Source: Lachnospiraceae bacterium A2
Lineage (GTDB): Bacteria; Bacillota; Clostridia; Lachnospirales; Lachnospiraceae
Reading direction: 5' to 3'
NCBI GenBank assembly: GCA_000403315.2
Contig: KE159636.1
Span: forward strand, 2,684,815-2,747,053
DNA: 62,239 bases
Under the pieces are notes generated by a model that saw only the letters and a program-made list of their open reading frames with translations, searched no databases and was not told where the DNA came from. Shown one piece after another: positions 1 through 8,546 of this stretch. Position 1 is the stretch's first letter, and each line of letters begins with the position of its first letter. A program made the translations under genes and the position numbers.

Positions 1-66
1 CGAAAAAATCGTGAAACTTTTACCAAAAAAAGAACAGAAATTGTTTTTTATTGGCAATTTTTCAAC

Positions 67-95
67 TTGTTTTTTCCATTGCAGGGAGTTATAAT
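67..95 (+). promoter_or_regulatory. Candidate sigma-A promoter of the antiporter operon
   Basis: A TTGTTT -35 box (67-72) and a perfect TATAAT -10 box (90-95) are 17 bases apart. They lie 37 bases upstream of the chosen antiporter start, which itself follows a GGAGG site at 120-124. Seen directly in the sequence; use in vivo is inferred. Confidence 0.6.
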
Positions 96-131
96 TCCTT
101 AGAATTATTTTTGTGGGATGGAGGAAATTTT

Positions 132-1316
132 ATGAATTATGACTACTTATTATATTTAGCGGTGATTCTCATAAGCACAAAACTGATGGGGCTGATGACG
201 CGGCGGGCACATATGCCCCAGGTGGTGGGCGCGCTGGTAGCCGGCCTGGTCCTTGGGCCTGCATTCCTTGGCCTGATCCACAGCAGCACCTTCTTAAACC
301 AAATTTCAGAAATCGGCGTTATCGTCCTGATGTTTATGGCTGGGCTTGAAACTGATACGGAAGAACTGAAACGCTCCGGAGTAGCATCCTTTGTCATCGC
401 CCTTATGGGGGTATTGGTCCCATTGGCCGGGGGCTTTGGCATTGCCATGGCCTGCCATGTGGCCTCCCCGGATTTGCCTGCCAGCGAGACGCTCCAGAAT
501 GTATTTATCGGCATTATCCTGACAGCCACTTCCGTAAGCATTACCGTGGAAACCTTAAAGGAAATGGGGAAAGTTTCCACCAAGGCTGGGACCGCCATCC
601 TTGGCGCCGCCATTATAGATGATATTTTAGGCATTATTGCACTTACGATTATTACCAGCATGTCAGACCCCAGCACCAATATTTTTCTCGTGCTGCTGAA
701 AATTGCCGGGTTCTTTCTTTTCGCCGTAGCCTTTGGCATTGCTTTCGGGTTTGTTATGCAGAAATGGGCTTCCATGTACCCAAGGCCCAACCGGCGCCAT
801 GTAATCCTGACGTTTGCCTTCTGCCTTGTCATGTCCTTCTGTGCAGAGCATTTCTTTGGGGTTGCCGATATCACAGGCGCCTATGTGGCGGGGCTTATTT
901 TAAGCCACAGCACCAAACGGGAGGTAATCTACAAGGAATTTGACACAGTTTCCTATTTGCTGGTTGCCCCGGTATTTTTCGCAAGCATCGGGTTAAAGGT
1001 AGAATTAAGTTCCATGTCCGGAAGCCTGCTGGCCTTTACCGGGCTTCTCCTTATCGTTGCAATCTTAACAAAAATCCTTGGCTGCGGCTTTGGGGCGAAG
1101 GTTATGAAATATTCCCCAAAGGAATCCATCCAGATTGGAATTGGGATGATTTCCCGTGGGGAGGTTGCGCTGATTGTGGCAAATAAAGGGGAATCTTTGG
1201 GGCTGATTGGGGATTCCCTGTACGCCCCGATCGTTGTGACAGTGGTAATTACCACAATCATCACTCCTATATTGTTAAAGGTAGCATTTAAAGACAAATC
1301 ACGGGCAGCGGCTTAA
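132..1316 (+). CDS. Cation:proton antiporter, CPA2 (Kef/NapA/GerN-like) family
   Basis: A 394-residue integral membrane protein that probably exchanges Na+ or K+ for protons across the cytoplasmic membrane. It has about 11-13 hydrophobic segments and the family's paired-aspartate ion-binding motif in AAIIDDILGI. There is no C-terminal TrkA-N or TrkA-C regulatory domain, so it is a minimal antiporter like NapA or GerN rather than KefB/C. An upstream in-frame start exists at 51, but the start at 132 sits 7 bases after a GGAGG site and gives a normal N-terminus. It is the first gene of a run with a small membrane protein and a two-component system, which suggests envelope or ion-stress control. 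The exact ion cannot be read from the sequence. Confidence 0.85.
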   Translation: MNYDYLLYLAVILISTKLMGLMTRRAHMPQVVGALVAGLVLGPAFLGLIHSSTFLNQISEIGVIVLMFMAGLETDTEELKRSGVASFVIALMGVLVPLAGGFGIAMACHVASPDLPASETLQNVFIGIILTATSVSITVETLKEMGKVSTKAGTAILGAAIIDDILGIIALTIITSMSDPSTNIFLVLLKIAGFFLFAVAFGIAFGFVMQKWASMYPRPNRRHVILTFAFCLVMSFCAEHFFGVADITGAYVAGLILSHSTKREVIYKEFDTVSYLLVAPVFFASIGLKVELSSMSGSLLAFTGLLLIVAILTKILGCGFGAKVMKYSPKESIQIGIGMISRGEVALIVANKGESLGLIGDSLYAPIVVTVVITTIITPILLKVAFKDKSRAAA

Positions 1317-1346
1317 AAATTCCCCGTTTATATTGGAGGTGCTGAA

Positions 1347-1595
1347 ATGAACAGATTCCACGTATTGCAATGCTTATCCCTGGCACTGGCAGTAATTATA
1401 AGCAACATAATGTGCGCATCTGTTGCTTATAATTACTGCTGCCTGCAATGGAGCGCCGTATATGAAGGTTCCAGCGCCCCGCCAAGCGTGGCTTTCTTAT
1501 TTGCCCTCCCATTTCTGGCTGGAATTATACTATGCATGCTTTCTGCATGGTTTTTCCATAAAAAATCAAAACACCAAGGAGATCCCCTGCCATGA
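1347..1595 (+). CDS. Small membrane protein of unknown function
   Basis: An 82-residue protein with two predicted membrane segments (about residues 8-30 and 46-66) and a short basic tail. A TTGGAGG ribosome site precedes the start. Its stop overlaps the start of the response-regulator gene by four bases, so the two are probably translationally coupled. I do not recognise the family. Its position suggests a small sensor accessory or a partner of the antiporter, but this is inference. Confidence 0.6.
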   Translation: MNRFHVLQCLSLALAVIISNIMCASVAYNYCCLQWSAVYEGSSAPPSVAFLFALPFLAGIILCMLSAWFFHKKSKHQGDPLP

Positions 1596-2281
1596 AATTA
1601 CTTCTCGCCGAAGACGAAAAAGACTTATCCCGCGCACTCCTTGCCATCCTGACCCGCAGCAACTACTCCGCAGACGCCGTATACAACGGGGCAGACGCAT
1701 TAGAATATCTGGAATCCACCCACTACGACGCACTGATCCTGGATATTATGATGCCGAAAATAGACGGCCTTACCGTCCTGCGCAAGCTGCGGGCACAGGG
1801 GGACCCCATCCCCGTCCTGCTGCTTACTGCAAAATCTGAAATCGACGACAAGGTAGCCGGCCTTGATGCTGGGGCAAACGACTATTTGACCAAGCCTTTT
1901 GCCGCAAAAGAACTCCTTGCCAGAATCCGCGCCATGACCCGTAGCCAGAACCATGCCGTGGACTCTGCCCTTAAGGTAGGGAACCTGCGCTTAGACCTTG
2001 CCACCTTTGAGCTCTCCTCCCCGTTTGGAAGCTTCCGCCTTGCCAACAAAGAATTCCAGATGATGGAACTGATGATGGCAAACCCCAAAAACCTGATTCC
2101 CACGGAACGGTTTCTGGAAAAAATTTGGGGATATGACAGCAATGCGGAGCTGAACGTGGTATGGGTCTATATTTCCTATCTCCGCAAAAAATTAACATCG
2201 CTGCAGGCTAATGTCCAGATCAAGGCTTCCCGGAATGCCGGGTATTCCCTGGAAGGGCAAGGTTTGGGAGGGACGGAATGA
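1592..2281 (+). CDS. OmpR-family DNA-binding response regulator
   Basis: A 229-residue two-domain regulator. The receiver domain (about 1-115) has the acidic pocket EDE near residues 7-9, the phospho-accepting Asp51 in LILDIMMPKIDG, and the conserved Lys in LTKPF. The C-terminal winged helix (about 130-225) is of the OmpR/PhoB kind. It overlaps both neighbours by four bases: the small membrane protein upstream and the histidine kinase downstream. It should be phosphorylated by that kinase and act as a transcription factor, with the antiporter operon as a natural first target to test. Confidence 0.9.
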   Translation: MKLLLAEDEKDLSRALLAILTRSNYSADAVYNGADALEYLESTHYDALILDIMMPKIDGLTVLRKLRAQGDPIPVLLLTAKSEIDDKVAGLDAGANDYLTKPFAAKELLARIRAMTRSQNHAVDSALKVGNLRLDLATFELSSPFGSFRLANKEFQMMELMMANPKNLIPTERFLEKIWGYDSNAELNVVWVYISYLRKKLTSLQANVQIKASRNAGYSLEGQGLGGTE

Positions 2282-3522
2282 TACAAAAATTACAAAAAAA
2301 ATTTATAATCGTTTCTATGCTTTCTACTTTTCTTGTTTTAGCAGTAATTATAGGTATAATTAATTTCTTGAATTACCATAAAATAGTAGGGAATGCAGAT
2401 TCCATCCTCTGTATCCTTTCTGATAATAACGGAAAATTCCCAAAGCCTGAACACCAGGAACCGGATACTTCCCAACCTCCTATGCGGAAGAACTCCCCCC
2501 TAAGGAGCATGTCGCCAGAACTCCCCTATGAATCCCGCTACTTTTCTGTCAGCTTAAACCAACATGCAGATATCCTTGCTGTAGACACGGGAAAAATTGC
2601 CGCTGTCAGCACAAGCGAAGCATGCCAGTATGCTTTGCAGGCGTTAGGGCTTACGCATACAAGCGGATTTTTCGGAGATTACCGGTATTTAAAAAAAGAA
2701 ACCGGGGACGGGACCTTCCTGATTTTTCTGGACTGTGGCAGGGATCTGTCTACCTTCCGCTCTTTTTTTATCAGCAGTATCCTTGTTTCTTTGCTGGGGC
2801 TTGCTTCTGTGCTGGCCTTAGTCATCCTATTTTCCAAAATAGCCCTGCGCCCCGTTTCCGAAAGCTACGAGAAGCAACGGCAGTTTATCACCGATGCTGG
2901 CCATGAGATTAAAACCCCGCTGGCAATCATTGATGCGGACGCGGAACTCTTAGAAATGGAGCTGGGGGAGAATGAATGGGTGCAGGGAATCCACAGGCAG
3001 GTTTCCAGGCTGTCGGAACTGACAAACCGCCTGATTTACCTGTCCCGTATGGAAGAACCGAAAAACCAGCCGGACAAGGCGGAATTTTGCCTTTCCGATG
3101 CGGTAGCGGAAACGTCAGAATCATTTCAGGCGCTGGCGGCTACCCAGCACAAATCCTTCCATATGGAAATCGCCCCCCTGCTCTCCTGTTATGGGGACGA
3201 ACCTTCCATCCGGCAGCTTGTTTCTATTTTACTGGATAACGCGCTGAAATATTCCCCAGAGCACAGCAGGATTGTGGTATCCCTGCAAAAAAAGGGGAAA
3301 AACCTGCTGCTTTCTGTCTGCAACGAAGCGGAACCCATTTCCAAGGCGCAGCTTTCCCGGCTGTTTGAACGGTTTTACCGGGTGGATGCTTCCAGAAATT
3401 CAGAAACCGGAGGCTACGGCATTGGGCTTTCCATTGCAAAAGCCATTGTAACCGCCCACAAGGGAAAAATCTGGGCCAGTTCCGAACAGGGGCAATCTTT
3501 AAAAATTTCTGTCTTATTTTAA
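2278..3522 (+). CDS. Membrane sensor histidine kinase
   Basis: A 414-residue sensor kinase. A membrane helix at about 9-30 and a second at about 160-185 flank an extracytoplasmic domain of roughly 130 residues with a Pro-rich stretch. The cytoplasmic part has the H-box (AGHEIKTPLAII), the N-box (LLDNALKYSPEH) and the G-box (GGYGIGLSIAKAI), so both phosphotransfer and ATP-binding modules are intact. No obvious HAMP domain is seen. It overlaps the response-regulator gene by four bases and is its cognate kinase. The signal is unknown. Confidence 0.9.
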   Translation: MIQKLQKKFIIVSMLSTFLVLAVIIGIINFLNYHKIVGNADSILCILSDNNGKFPKPEHQEPDTSQPPMRKNSPLRSMSPELPYESRYFSVSLNQHADILAVDTGKIAAVSTSEACQYALQALGLTHTSGFFGDYRYLKKETGDGTFLIFLDCGRDLSTFRSFFISSILVSLLGLASVLALVILFSKIALRPVSESYEKQRQFITDAGHEIKTPLAIIDADAELLEMELGENEWVQGIHRQVSRLSELTNRLIYLSRMEEPKNQPDKAEFCLSDAVAETSESFQALAATQHKSFHMEIAPLLSCYGDEPSIRQLVSILLDNALKYSPEHSRIVVSLQKKGKNLLLSVCNEAEPISKAQLSRLFERFYRVDASRNSETGGYGIGLSIAKAIVTAHKGKIWASSEQGQSLKISVLF

Positions 3523-3627
3523 AGTCCATTTAGGGTAGCGGTGTTATGCTTGGTATCAGGAACACAATTTCTTCCGGCAAAGCTTAACGGGAAGGAAGCG
3601 TTCCACAACAGCAAGGAGGGCACGAAC

Positions 3628-4458
3628 ATGGGCTACCAGGACACATTCCAACGGCATGAACTGAAATACCTGCTGTCACCCCAGCAGAAATCTGCAGTAT
3701 TTGCAGCCATGAAGGGGCATATGGAGGGCGGCAGGTTCCAAAACAGTTCCATTTCCAATATTTATTTTGACACGCCAGACTTTTTATTAATCCGGCATTC
3801 CTTAGAAAAACCCATTTACAAAGAAAAACTGCGGATGCGCAGCTATGGCATTGCAAAGCCTGACACGATGGTCTTTGTGGAGCTTAAGAAAAAATATAAA
3901 TCCGTAGTCTACAAGCGCAGGATTTCCCTTCCCCTGTCCCAAACGGAAAATTACCTGCTGCGGGACGGCCCGGGCAGTCTTGGACGGAGGGGGCATACAT
4001 ACAGCCCATCTGGCGTGGGGTTACCTCCCGCTCCACCAGATGTTTCTGGAGGGGCAGGGCAAATGGAAAACCAAACTGGGGCGGCTTCCCAAATTATCAG
4101 GGAAATTGATTATTTCCGGGAATTTTACCAGAACCTCCGGCCTGCTTTGTTCCTTTCCTACCAGAGGGAAGCATTCTCCGGCATAGAGGAACCGGACCTT
4201 CGGATTACCTTTGATGAAAATATCCTTTGGCGCAGAGAGCAGCTTTCCCTGGCATACGGCCCATATGGCGCCCCTCTCCTGCCCCCAGGCAGTTCCCTGA
4301 TGGAAATAAAAACTCCTGGGGCGATGCCGCTATGGCTGTCCCATACCCTTTCCGCCCATGGGATTTACAAGGTTTCTTTTTCCAAATACGGGAAGGCATA
4401 TGGGGAAATTTTAAAACTGCAGCTAAGCCATGGGGAAGATCTGCGCCATGTTTCCTGA
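3628..4458 (+). CDS. VTC-domain protein (polyphosphate polymerase-like)
   Basis: A 276-residue protein related to the catalytic tunnel domain of yeast Vtc4. Conserved basic and acidic strands are visible: RHELKYLLS at the N-terminus, IYFDTPDF, KEKLRMRSYG, VELKKKYKSVVYKRR, EIDYFREFYQNLRPALFLSYQREAF, and a C-terminal LMEIKTPGAMPLWLS with KVSFSKYGKAY. The start at 3628 follows AAGGAGGG; the longer reading from 3541 lacks such a site. A Gly/Pro-rich stretch of about 30 residues (around 112-148) interrupts the usual linker and looks like an insertion. The gene is followed by DUF4956 and a DUF4353-type lipoprotein, a trio I know from Clostridia, often with CotH-like kinases. The activity on ATP or another nucleotide is inferred. 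Confidence 0.8.
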   Translation: MGYQDTFQRHELKYLLSPQQKSAVFAAMKGHMEGGRFQNSSISNIYFDTPDFLLIRHSLEKPIYKEKLRMRSYGIAKPDTMVFVELKKKYKSVVYKRRISLPLSQTENYLLRDGPGSLGRRGHTYSPSGVGLPPAPPDVSGGAGQMENQTGAASQIIREIDYFREFYQNLRPALFLSYQREAFSGIEEPDLRITFDENILWRREQLSLAYGPYGAPLLPPGSSLMEIKTPGAMPLWLSHTLSAHGIYKVSFSKYGKAYGEILKLQLSHGEDLRHVS

Positions 4459-4522
4459 TTTAACTGCAGGGCAGCCGTATGGGCGCTGGAAAAAATTCAC
4501 TTTAGTTTAGGAGGTTTACGCT

Positions 4523-5044
4523 ATGTTTACTAATATGTTCCAAGGGATATTCCAAGGAGTGGGTGCGCAGGACATCCAGCCCCCGCAATTTCTGCTGTGC
4601 CTTCTGGTATCGCTTATCATTGGGGTCTTCCTTGCTTTCGTTTATACCTATAAAATCCGCTATACCCAGAGCTTTGTGGTTACCCTTGCACTGATCCCGG
4701 CCATTGTATGCCTTGTGATCCTGCTGGTCAACGGCAGCATTTGCTATACCCATTTCGGGTTCGGGATCCCAAAAGCTGCAGGGCGGATGAAAACACTGCA
4801 TATCACAATCCCAGAGCATTTGGACTATACCCAAATCTTTGACAGCCTGTTAGGGGAATATACCACAAGCTATGAAATCCTCAGCGTGAAAACCACAAAT
4901 ATGGGCAGCCTGTTCAAGCTTACCTACCAGATTACATTAAAAGAACTGGGCAAAGAAAAACAGTTGATTGACGAGCTGCGCTGCCGGAATGGAAACCTGG
5001 AAATTATGATTACCAGGCAGGAAACCGGGGTATATGAGCTATAA
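4523..5044 (+). CDS. DUF4956 membrane protein, internally shortened
   Basis: A 173-residue protein. The N-terminal part has two membrane helices (about 22-42 and 50-70). The C-terminal part has the family's cytosolic domain with KTLHITIPEHLDYT, VKTTNMGSLF and ELRCRNGNLE. From memory of the family, members are about 220-230 residues and have a strongly conserved hydrophobic core with a GAFSLVRFRS motif between these parts. Here that block is missing and the chain runs from LLVNGSI almost straight to the cytosolic domain, still in frame. A TAGGAGG site precedes the start. The gene lies between the VTC protein and the lipoprotein. It may be a decayed or repurposed member. Confidence 0.75.
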   Translation: MFTNMFQGIFQGVGAQDIQPPQFLLCLLVSLIIGVFLAFVYTYKIRYTQSFVVTLALIPAIVCLVILLVNGSICYTHFGFGIPKAAGRMKTLHITIPEHLDYTQIFDSLLGEYTTSYEILSVKTTNMGSLFKLTYQITLKELGKEKQLIDELRCRNGNLEIMITRQETGVYEL

Positions 5045-5270
5045 AGGCCTGCCCTGCCCCAAAACGGCCTATCCATCCAGCAAATACGCTAGAAGGCCCC
5101 GAAAACTGCAGCTATGAAATAACCATTTTCCCAAAAGCTGCATATCTGTCACCCATCAAGCTAAATACAAATACCCCGCGGTATTTGCCCCTCGCGGCAT
5201 TCGTCAAATATCCATGCAAGCATGGCTATTTTCCTCATTGCTCGCGGAAATAAAAGGAGGTTTTGGAATT

Positions 5271-7070
5271 TTGTTAAATAAAAAATTCACTTTATTGCTT
5301 TTTGCTATTTTTTCAATTACACTGGCAGGATGTAAGGAAAAGAACGTTACTCCTGAAAACCAAACTGTTTCCCCAGACACCCCTTCCAGGGCGGAAACTG
5401 GCAGCGCCGCCGATCCCCAGCCATCCCTTTCCCGTGATATAGAAAGCCTGTTCACCGACCGGGACAAAGAAATTGGCTATGATGAAACAGAAACGGCCAA
5501 AATTAATCTGGACGGCGGCAGTGCAAGCTGCGATTCCCCATCCGTATCCATATCCGGCACTACTATTACAATTACTGGCGAAGGCACTTATCTGCTCTCC
5601 GGCTCGCTGGACCATGGGATGGTAATTGTAGATGCAGGGAAACAGGAGAAAATCCAGCTTGTCCTGGACGGGGCGTCCATCCAATGCGATTCCAGCGCGC
5701 CTATTTATGTCCGGCAAGCAGATAAAGTCTTCGTTACTTTGGCAGACGGAAGTGAAAATACCCTGTCTGCAGCCGGGGAATTTATTTCCATAGACGACAA
5801 TAACATTGACGCTGCCATTTTTTCGAAGGATGATTTAACTTTAAACGGAACCGGCGTATTAAACATAGAAAGCGCTTATGGGCATGGGATTGTTTCCAAG
5901 GACAGCCTTGTGATTACCAGCGGCACCTACCAGATTACTGCCGCCCGCCACGGGCTCAGCGGCAAGGACAGCGTTTGTGTTTTAGATGGGGAATTTACGT
6001 TGGAAGCTGGAAAGGACGGCATCCGTGGGGCAAATGAGGACGACACTTCCTTAGGGTTTCTATTCCTTGCAGGGGGAAATTACCATATTGCTGCTGGGGA
6101 TGACGGGCTCCATTCTGACGCAGACCTGACAATCCAGGGCGGAACGTTCCAGATCACCAAAAGCTATGAAGGGATAGAGGGAAAGGTTATCGATATCCAA
6201 GGCGGGACTATTGCCGTCACTGCTGAGGACGACGGACTGAATGCTTCGGACGGAAGCGGCTCAAACGGGGGGAAAAACACCCCGCAAAAATCAGGGTCCA
6301 CAGACGCCTTGGATGATAACAGCATTTACATCCGCATTTCCGGCGGTTCCCTCAGCGTAGATGCAGGCGGGGACGGCATAGACTCCAATGGCAATTTGTT
6401 CGTAGAAGGCGGGGAACTTTTTGTGTCAGGTTCCCAAAACGGAGGGAACGGGGCTTTTGATTACAACGGGGAAGCCCAAATCACCGGCGGGACGGTGGTG
6501 GCTGCCGGGTTTGCAGATATGGCCCAAAATTTTGGGGAAGCTTCCACACAGGGCACAATCCTGGTAAGCTTTAGCCTGCAGGCTGCCGGAACCGAAGTTT
6601 CCCTGACAGACAGCGAAAACAATACGCTGCTCTCCTACGCACCCGCCAAACAGTATGACAGCATAGTACTCAGCCACCCGGATATTGCAGCAGGCAGCAG
6701 TTATACCATCCATTGCGGGGAGGAAAAAGCAGAAGTTACCATGGATACCCTTGTCTATGGCAACGGGCACGGGATGCAGGGCGGATTCCATTCCCCCGGG
6801 AACAGACAGCACGGCGTTCCAGAAGGGGAAACCCCAGAACTTCCCGAGGGGGAACCGCCGGAACTGCCGGAAGGGGAAAAACCGGAGCTTCCCGAGGGGG
6901 AACCGCCGGAACTGCCAGAAGGGGAAAAACTGGAGCTTCCCGAGGGGGAACCGCCGCAGGATGGGCAGCAAGATATTTTAGAACAAAGTGGGCAAGCCCA
7001 CTTCAGCTCCCCGAACCCCTCACTCATGAGGGGAATTAGGGGTTTCTTTTTTTATCGTTTTCCTGCATAA
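5271..7070 (+). CDS. Carbohydrate-binding lipoprotein (DUF4353 / Cthe_2159-like), 3' end altered
   Basis: The best start is the TTG at 5271, ten bases after AAGGAGG. It gives a lipoprotein signal peptide ending in the lipobox ITLAGC. The longer in-frame reading from 5214 has no ribosome site. The mature part holds repeated right-handed beta-helix strands rich in Gly and Asp (for example KDGIRGANEDD and GGDGIDSNGN), as in the Cthe_2159 cellulose/pectin-binding family. A Pro/Glu/Gly tandem repeat follows (6819-6957). The last about 30 residues (after DGQQDIL) are encoded by the left end of the IS91-family element and end at 7070, so the native C-terminus is probably lost. It is likely anchored outside the cell, working with the upstream VTC and DUF4956 proteins. 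Confidence 0.75.
   Translation: MLNKKFTLLLFAIFSITLAGCKEKNVTPENQTVSPDTPSRAETGSAADPQPSLSRDIESLFTDRDKEIGYDETETAKINLDGGSASCDSPSVSISGTTITITGEGTYLLSGSLDHGMVIVDAGKQEKIQLVLDGASIQCDSSAPIYVRQADKVFVTLADGSENTLSAAGEFISIDDNNIDAAIFSKDDLTLNGTGVLNIESAYGHGIVSKDSLVITSGTYQITAARHGLSGKDSVCVLDGEFTLEAGKDGIRGANEDDTSLGFLFLAGGNYHIAAGDDGLHSDADLTIQGGTFQITKSYEGIEGKVIDIQGGTIAVTAEDDGLNASDGSGSNGGKNTPQKSGSTDALDDNSIYIRISGGSLSVDAGGDGIDSNGNLFVEGGELFVSGSQNGGNGAFDYNGEAQITGGTVVAAGFADMAQNFGEASTQGTILVSFSLQAAGTEVSLTDSENNTLLSYAPAKQYDSIVLSHPDIAAGSSYTIHCGEEKAEVTMDTLVYGNGHGMQGGFHSPGNRQHGVPEGETPELPEGEPPELPEGEKPELPEGEPPELPEGEKLELPEGEPPQDGQQDILEQSGQAHFSSPNPSLMRGIRGFFFYRFPA
6819..6957 (+). repeat. Coding tandem repeat (PEGE/ELPEGE units)
   Basis: Roughly 24-base units, paired into 48-base super-units, encode alternating ELPEGEPP and ELPEGEKP blocks. 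They form an acidic Pro-rich stalk at the C-terminal end of the lipoprotein. The bases are almost identical between units, which points to recent expansion by slippage or recombination. Confidence 0.85.
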
Positions 7071-7077
7071 TGGTCTC

Positions 7078-8226
7078 ATGAGCATACTACAAGATATTTT
7101 TAAGGACCATTATGAAGAAATGATTTATACATTACATCCACGTCTGTCTGTCATAGAAAACGTGGATAAAATGATAGGCTGTGGCGACCCCGCTTTCGGC
7201 GGTGCCATGTACGGCTGCCCTCACTGTGGAAAACTCAAATTCGTCCCTTTCCGCTGCCACAGCCGTTTCTGCCCTACCTGTGGAAATCTCTATGCCATGC
7301 AGCGCACTACGTCCATGTCCTTTAAGCTGGTTAACGTCACCCACCGGCATTGTGTTTTTACCATTGACAAAAACCTACGAAAGTTTTTCCTTGATGACCG
7401 AACATTGCTTGACTGTCTCTTCCATGCCGTGAACAGTGCTGTTTCCCGAATGTTTTACAAGCAGAACAAGTCAATGAATTTCACTCCCGGTTTTATCATG
7501 GTTCTCCATACCTTTGGAAGGGATTTAAAATGGAACCCCCATATCCATTGTCTCATTTCTGAAGGCGGGTACGGCGGCAACGGTTTCTGGCGCAATGTCA
7601 GTTATTTCAACTACACCTATCTCCGCAACGCTTTCCGTACCGCCCTTCTTAATGAGATGGAGGCAGAGATCGGCCCTTCCTTTAATAAGGTGAAAGCTCT
7701 CTGTTATAAGGAACATCCAGAGGGGTTCTACGTGTATGCCAAACCAAACAAATGCGATCCCAAAACGGTTGTAAAATACATCGGGCGCTATCTTGGCCGT
7801 CCCGTGATCGCCACCTCAAGAATCGACAGATACGATGGTGACTCTGTCACTTTCCACTACAACCGACACGAAGATGACAGGTACGTGGAAGAAACTATTC
7901 CCGTTATGGAATTCATACAGCGTCTCATCCAGCATATCCCGGAAAAGCATTATAAAATGATCCGCTATGGCGGCCTTTACGCCCGCCACCGGGAGATTGA
8001 TAAAAAGCTCCGCCGGGCTGTCTCCCGTGAAAAGCATCATGTATACAGAAGCTTTAACCAGTGGCGCACCGCCATTCTCTCTGCCTTTGGCTATGACCCT
8101 CTAAAATGTGAATGCGGTACTACCATGCTGTTTTTAGAGCTATACTTTAACCATAAACGTGTTTCTCTGGAAGAAATGTACGAGAAAGCCATGTCCCGTT
8201 CTCGTGGAAAAAGGTCGTCTGCATGA
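7078..8226 (+). CDS. IS91-family transposase (HUH/Y2 rolling-circle type)
   Basis: A 382-residue transposase. The N-terminal zinc-binding region has CPHCG, then CHSRFCPTCG. The HUH metal-binding motif is NPHIHCL, and the region around residues 208-245 (YVYAKPNKCDPKTVVKYIGRY, split here by Lys and Pro) carries the tyrosines of the Y2 type. The C-terminus has another Cys pair (KCECG). Length is normal for the family, so the gene looks intact. It nicks one strand at the origin end and moves by a rolling-circle-like route. Confidence 0.9.
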   Translation: MSILQDIFKDHYEEMIYTLHPRLSVIENVDKMIGCGDPAFGGAMYGCPHCGKLKFVPFRCHSRFCPTCGNLYAMQRTTSMSFKLVNVTHRHCVFTIDKNLRKFFLDDRTLLDCLFHAVNSAVSRMFYKQNKSMNFTPGFIMVLHTFGRDLKWNPHIHCLISEGGYGGNGFWRNVSYFNYTYLRNAFRTALLNEMEAEIGPSFNKVKALCYKEHPEGFYVYAKPNKCDPKTVVKYIGRYLGRPVIATSRIDRYDGDSVTFHYNRHEDDRYVEETIPVMEFIQRLIQHIPEKHYKMIRYGGLYARHREIDKKLRRAVSREKHHVYRSFNQWRTAILSAFGYDPLKCECGTTMLFLELYFNHKRVSLEEMYEKAMSRSRGKRSSA

Positions 8227-8278
8227 CTTTCACAGATCCCCTTCCTGTGATATACTCCTTTTAAAGGAGGCTGCGCAT

Positions 8279-8452
8279 ATGAATCCAAATACAGAGAAAC
8301 TACGCAAAAAATATATGGATCATCCACCGGAAGGAATGACATCCGAGGACATTCGCCGCATGAGCGAGGATGACCTTCTTGATATGGATGATTTCTTAAA
8401 TGAAGATGAATTGGATGACGATTTTGGCGGGGAAGGCTTTTATATCTTCTAA
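8279..8452 (+). CDS. Small acidic protein accompanying the IS91-type transposase
   Basis: A 57-residue protein starting 9 bases after AAAGGAGG. The C-terminal half is strongly acidic (EDDLLDMDDFLNEDELDDD) and ends GEGFYIF. It lies 52 bases after the transposase stop and inside the element's hairpin ends, so it probably travels with the element. I do not recognise a named family. A DNA-mimic or transposition-control role is possible, but this is inference from charge alone. Confidence 0.65.
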   Translation: MNPNTEKLRKKYMDHPPEGMTSEDIRRMSEDDLLDMDDFLNEDELDDDFGGEGFYIF

Positions 8453-8546
8453 ACCATATATCGTCTTATCGTCATGCACAGGCAGGGATTTATCTAACAT
8501 ATGTTCGGTAAATTCCTGCTTATTTTATGTCCGCAAACAGTCGAAT

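Larger units (their letters stand above)
6985..8525 (+). mobile_element. IS91-family insertion sequence (approximate ends)
   Basis: The element contains a Y2/HUH transposase gene and a short acidic companion gene. Left-end hairpins: AAGTGGGC/GCCCACTT (6986-7003) and CCCCTCA/TGAGGGG (7016-7033). Right-end hairpin: 8482-8519 (GCAGG..ATTTA / TAAATTCCTGC). The tetranucleotide GAAC lies at 6981-6984, just outside the left hairpin; IS91 elements are known to choose GAAC or CAAG targets and make no target duplication. The ends are inferred from hairpins only. It interrupts the 3' end of the lipoprotein gene. Confidence 0.6.

Noticed and set aside
143..874. 243-codon reading on the minus strand across the antiporter gene
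   Set aside because: It is the complement of a clear membrane-protein gene, has no ribosome site, and shows no recognisable domain.
3980..4186. Frameshift in the VTC gene
   Set aside because: The alternative frame does not restore VTC motifs, and the normal frame resumes with EIDYFREF, so an in-frame insertion fits better.
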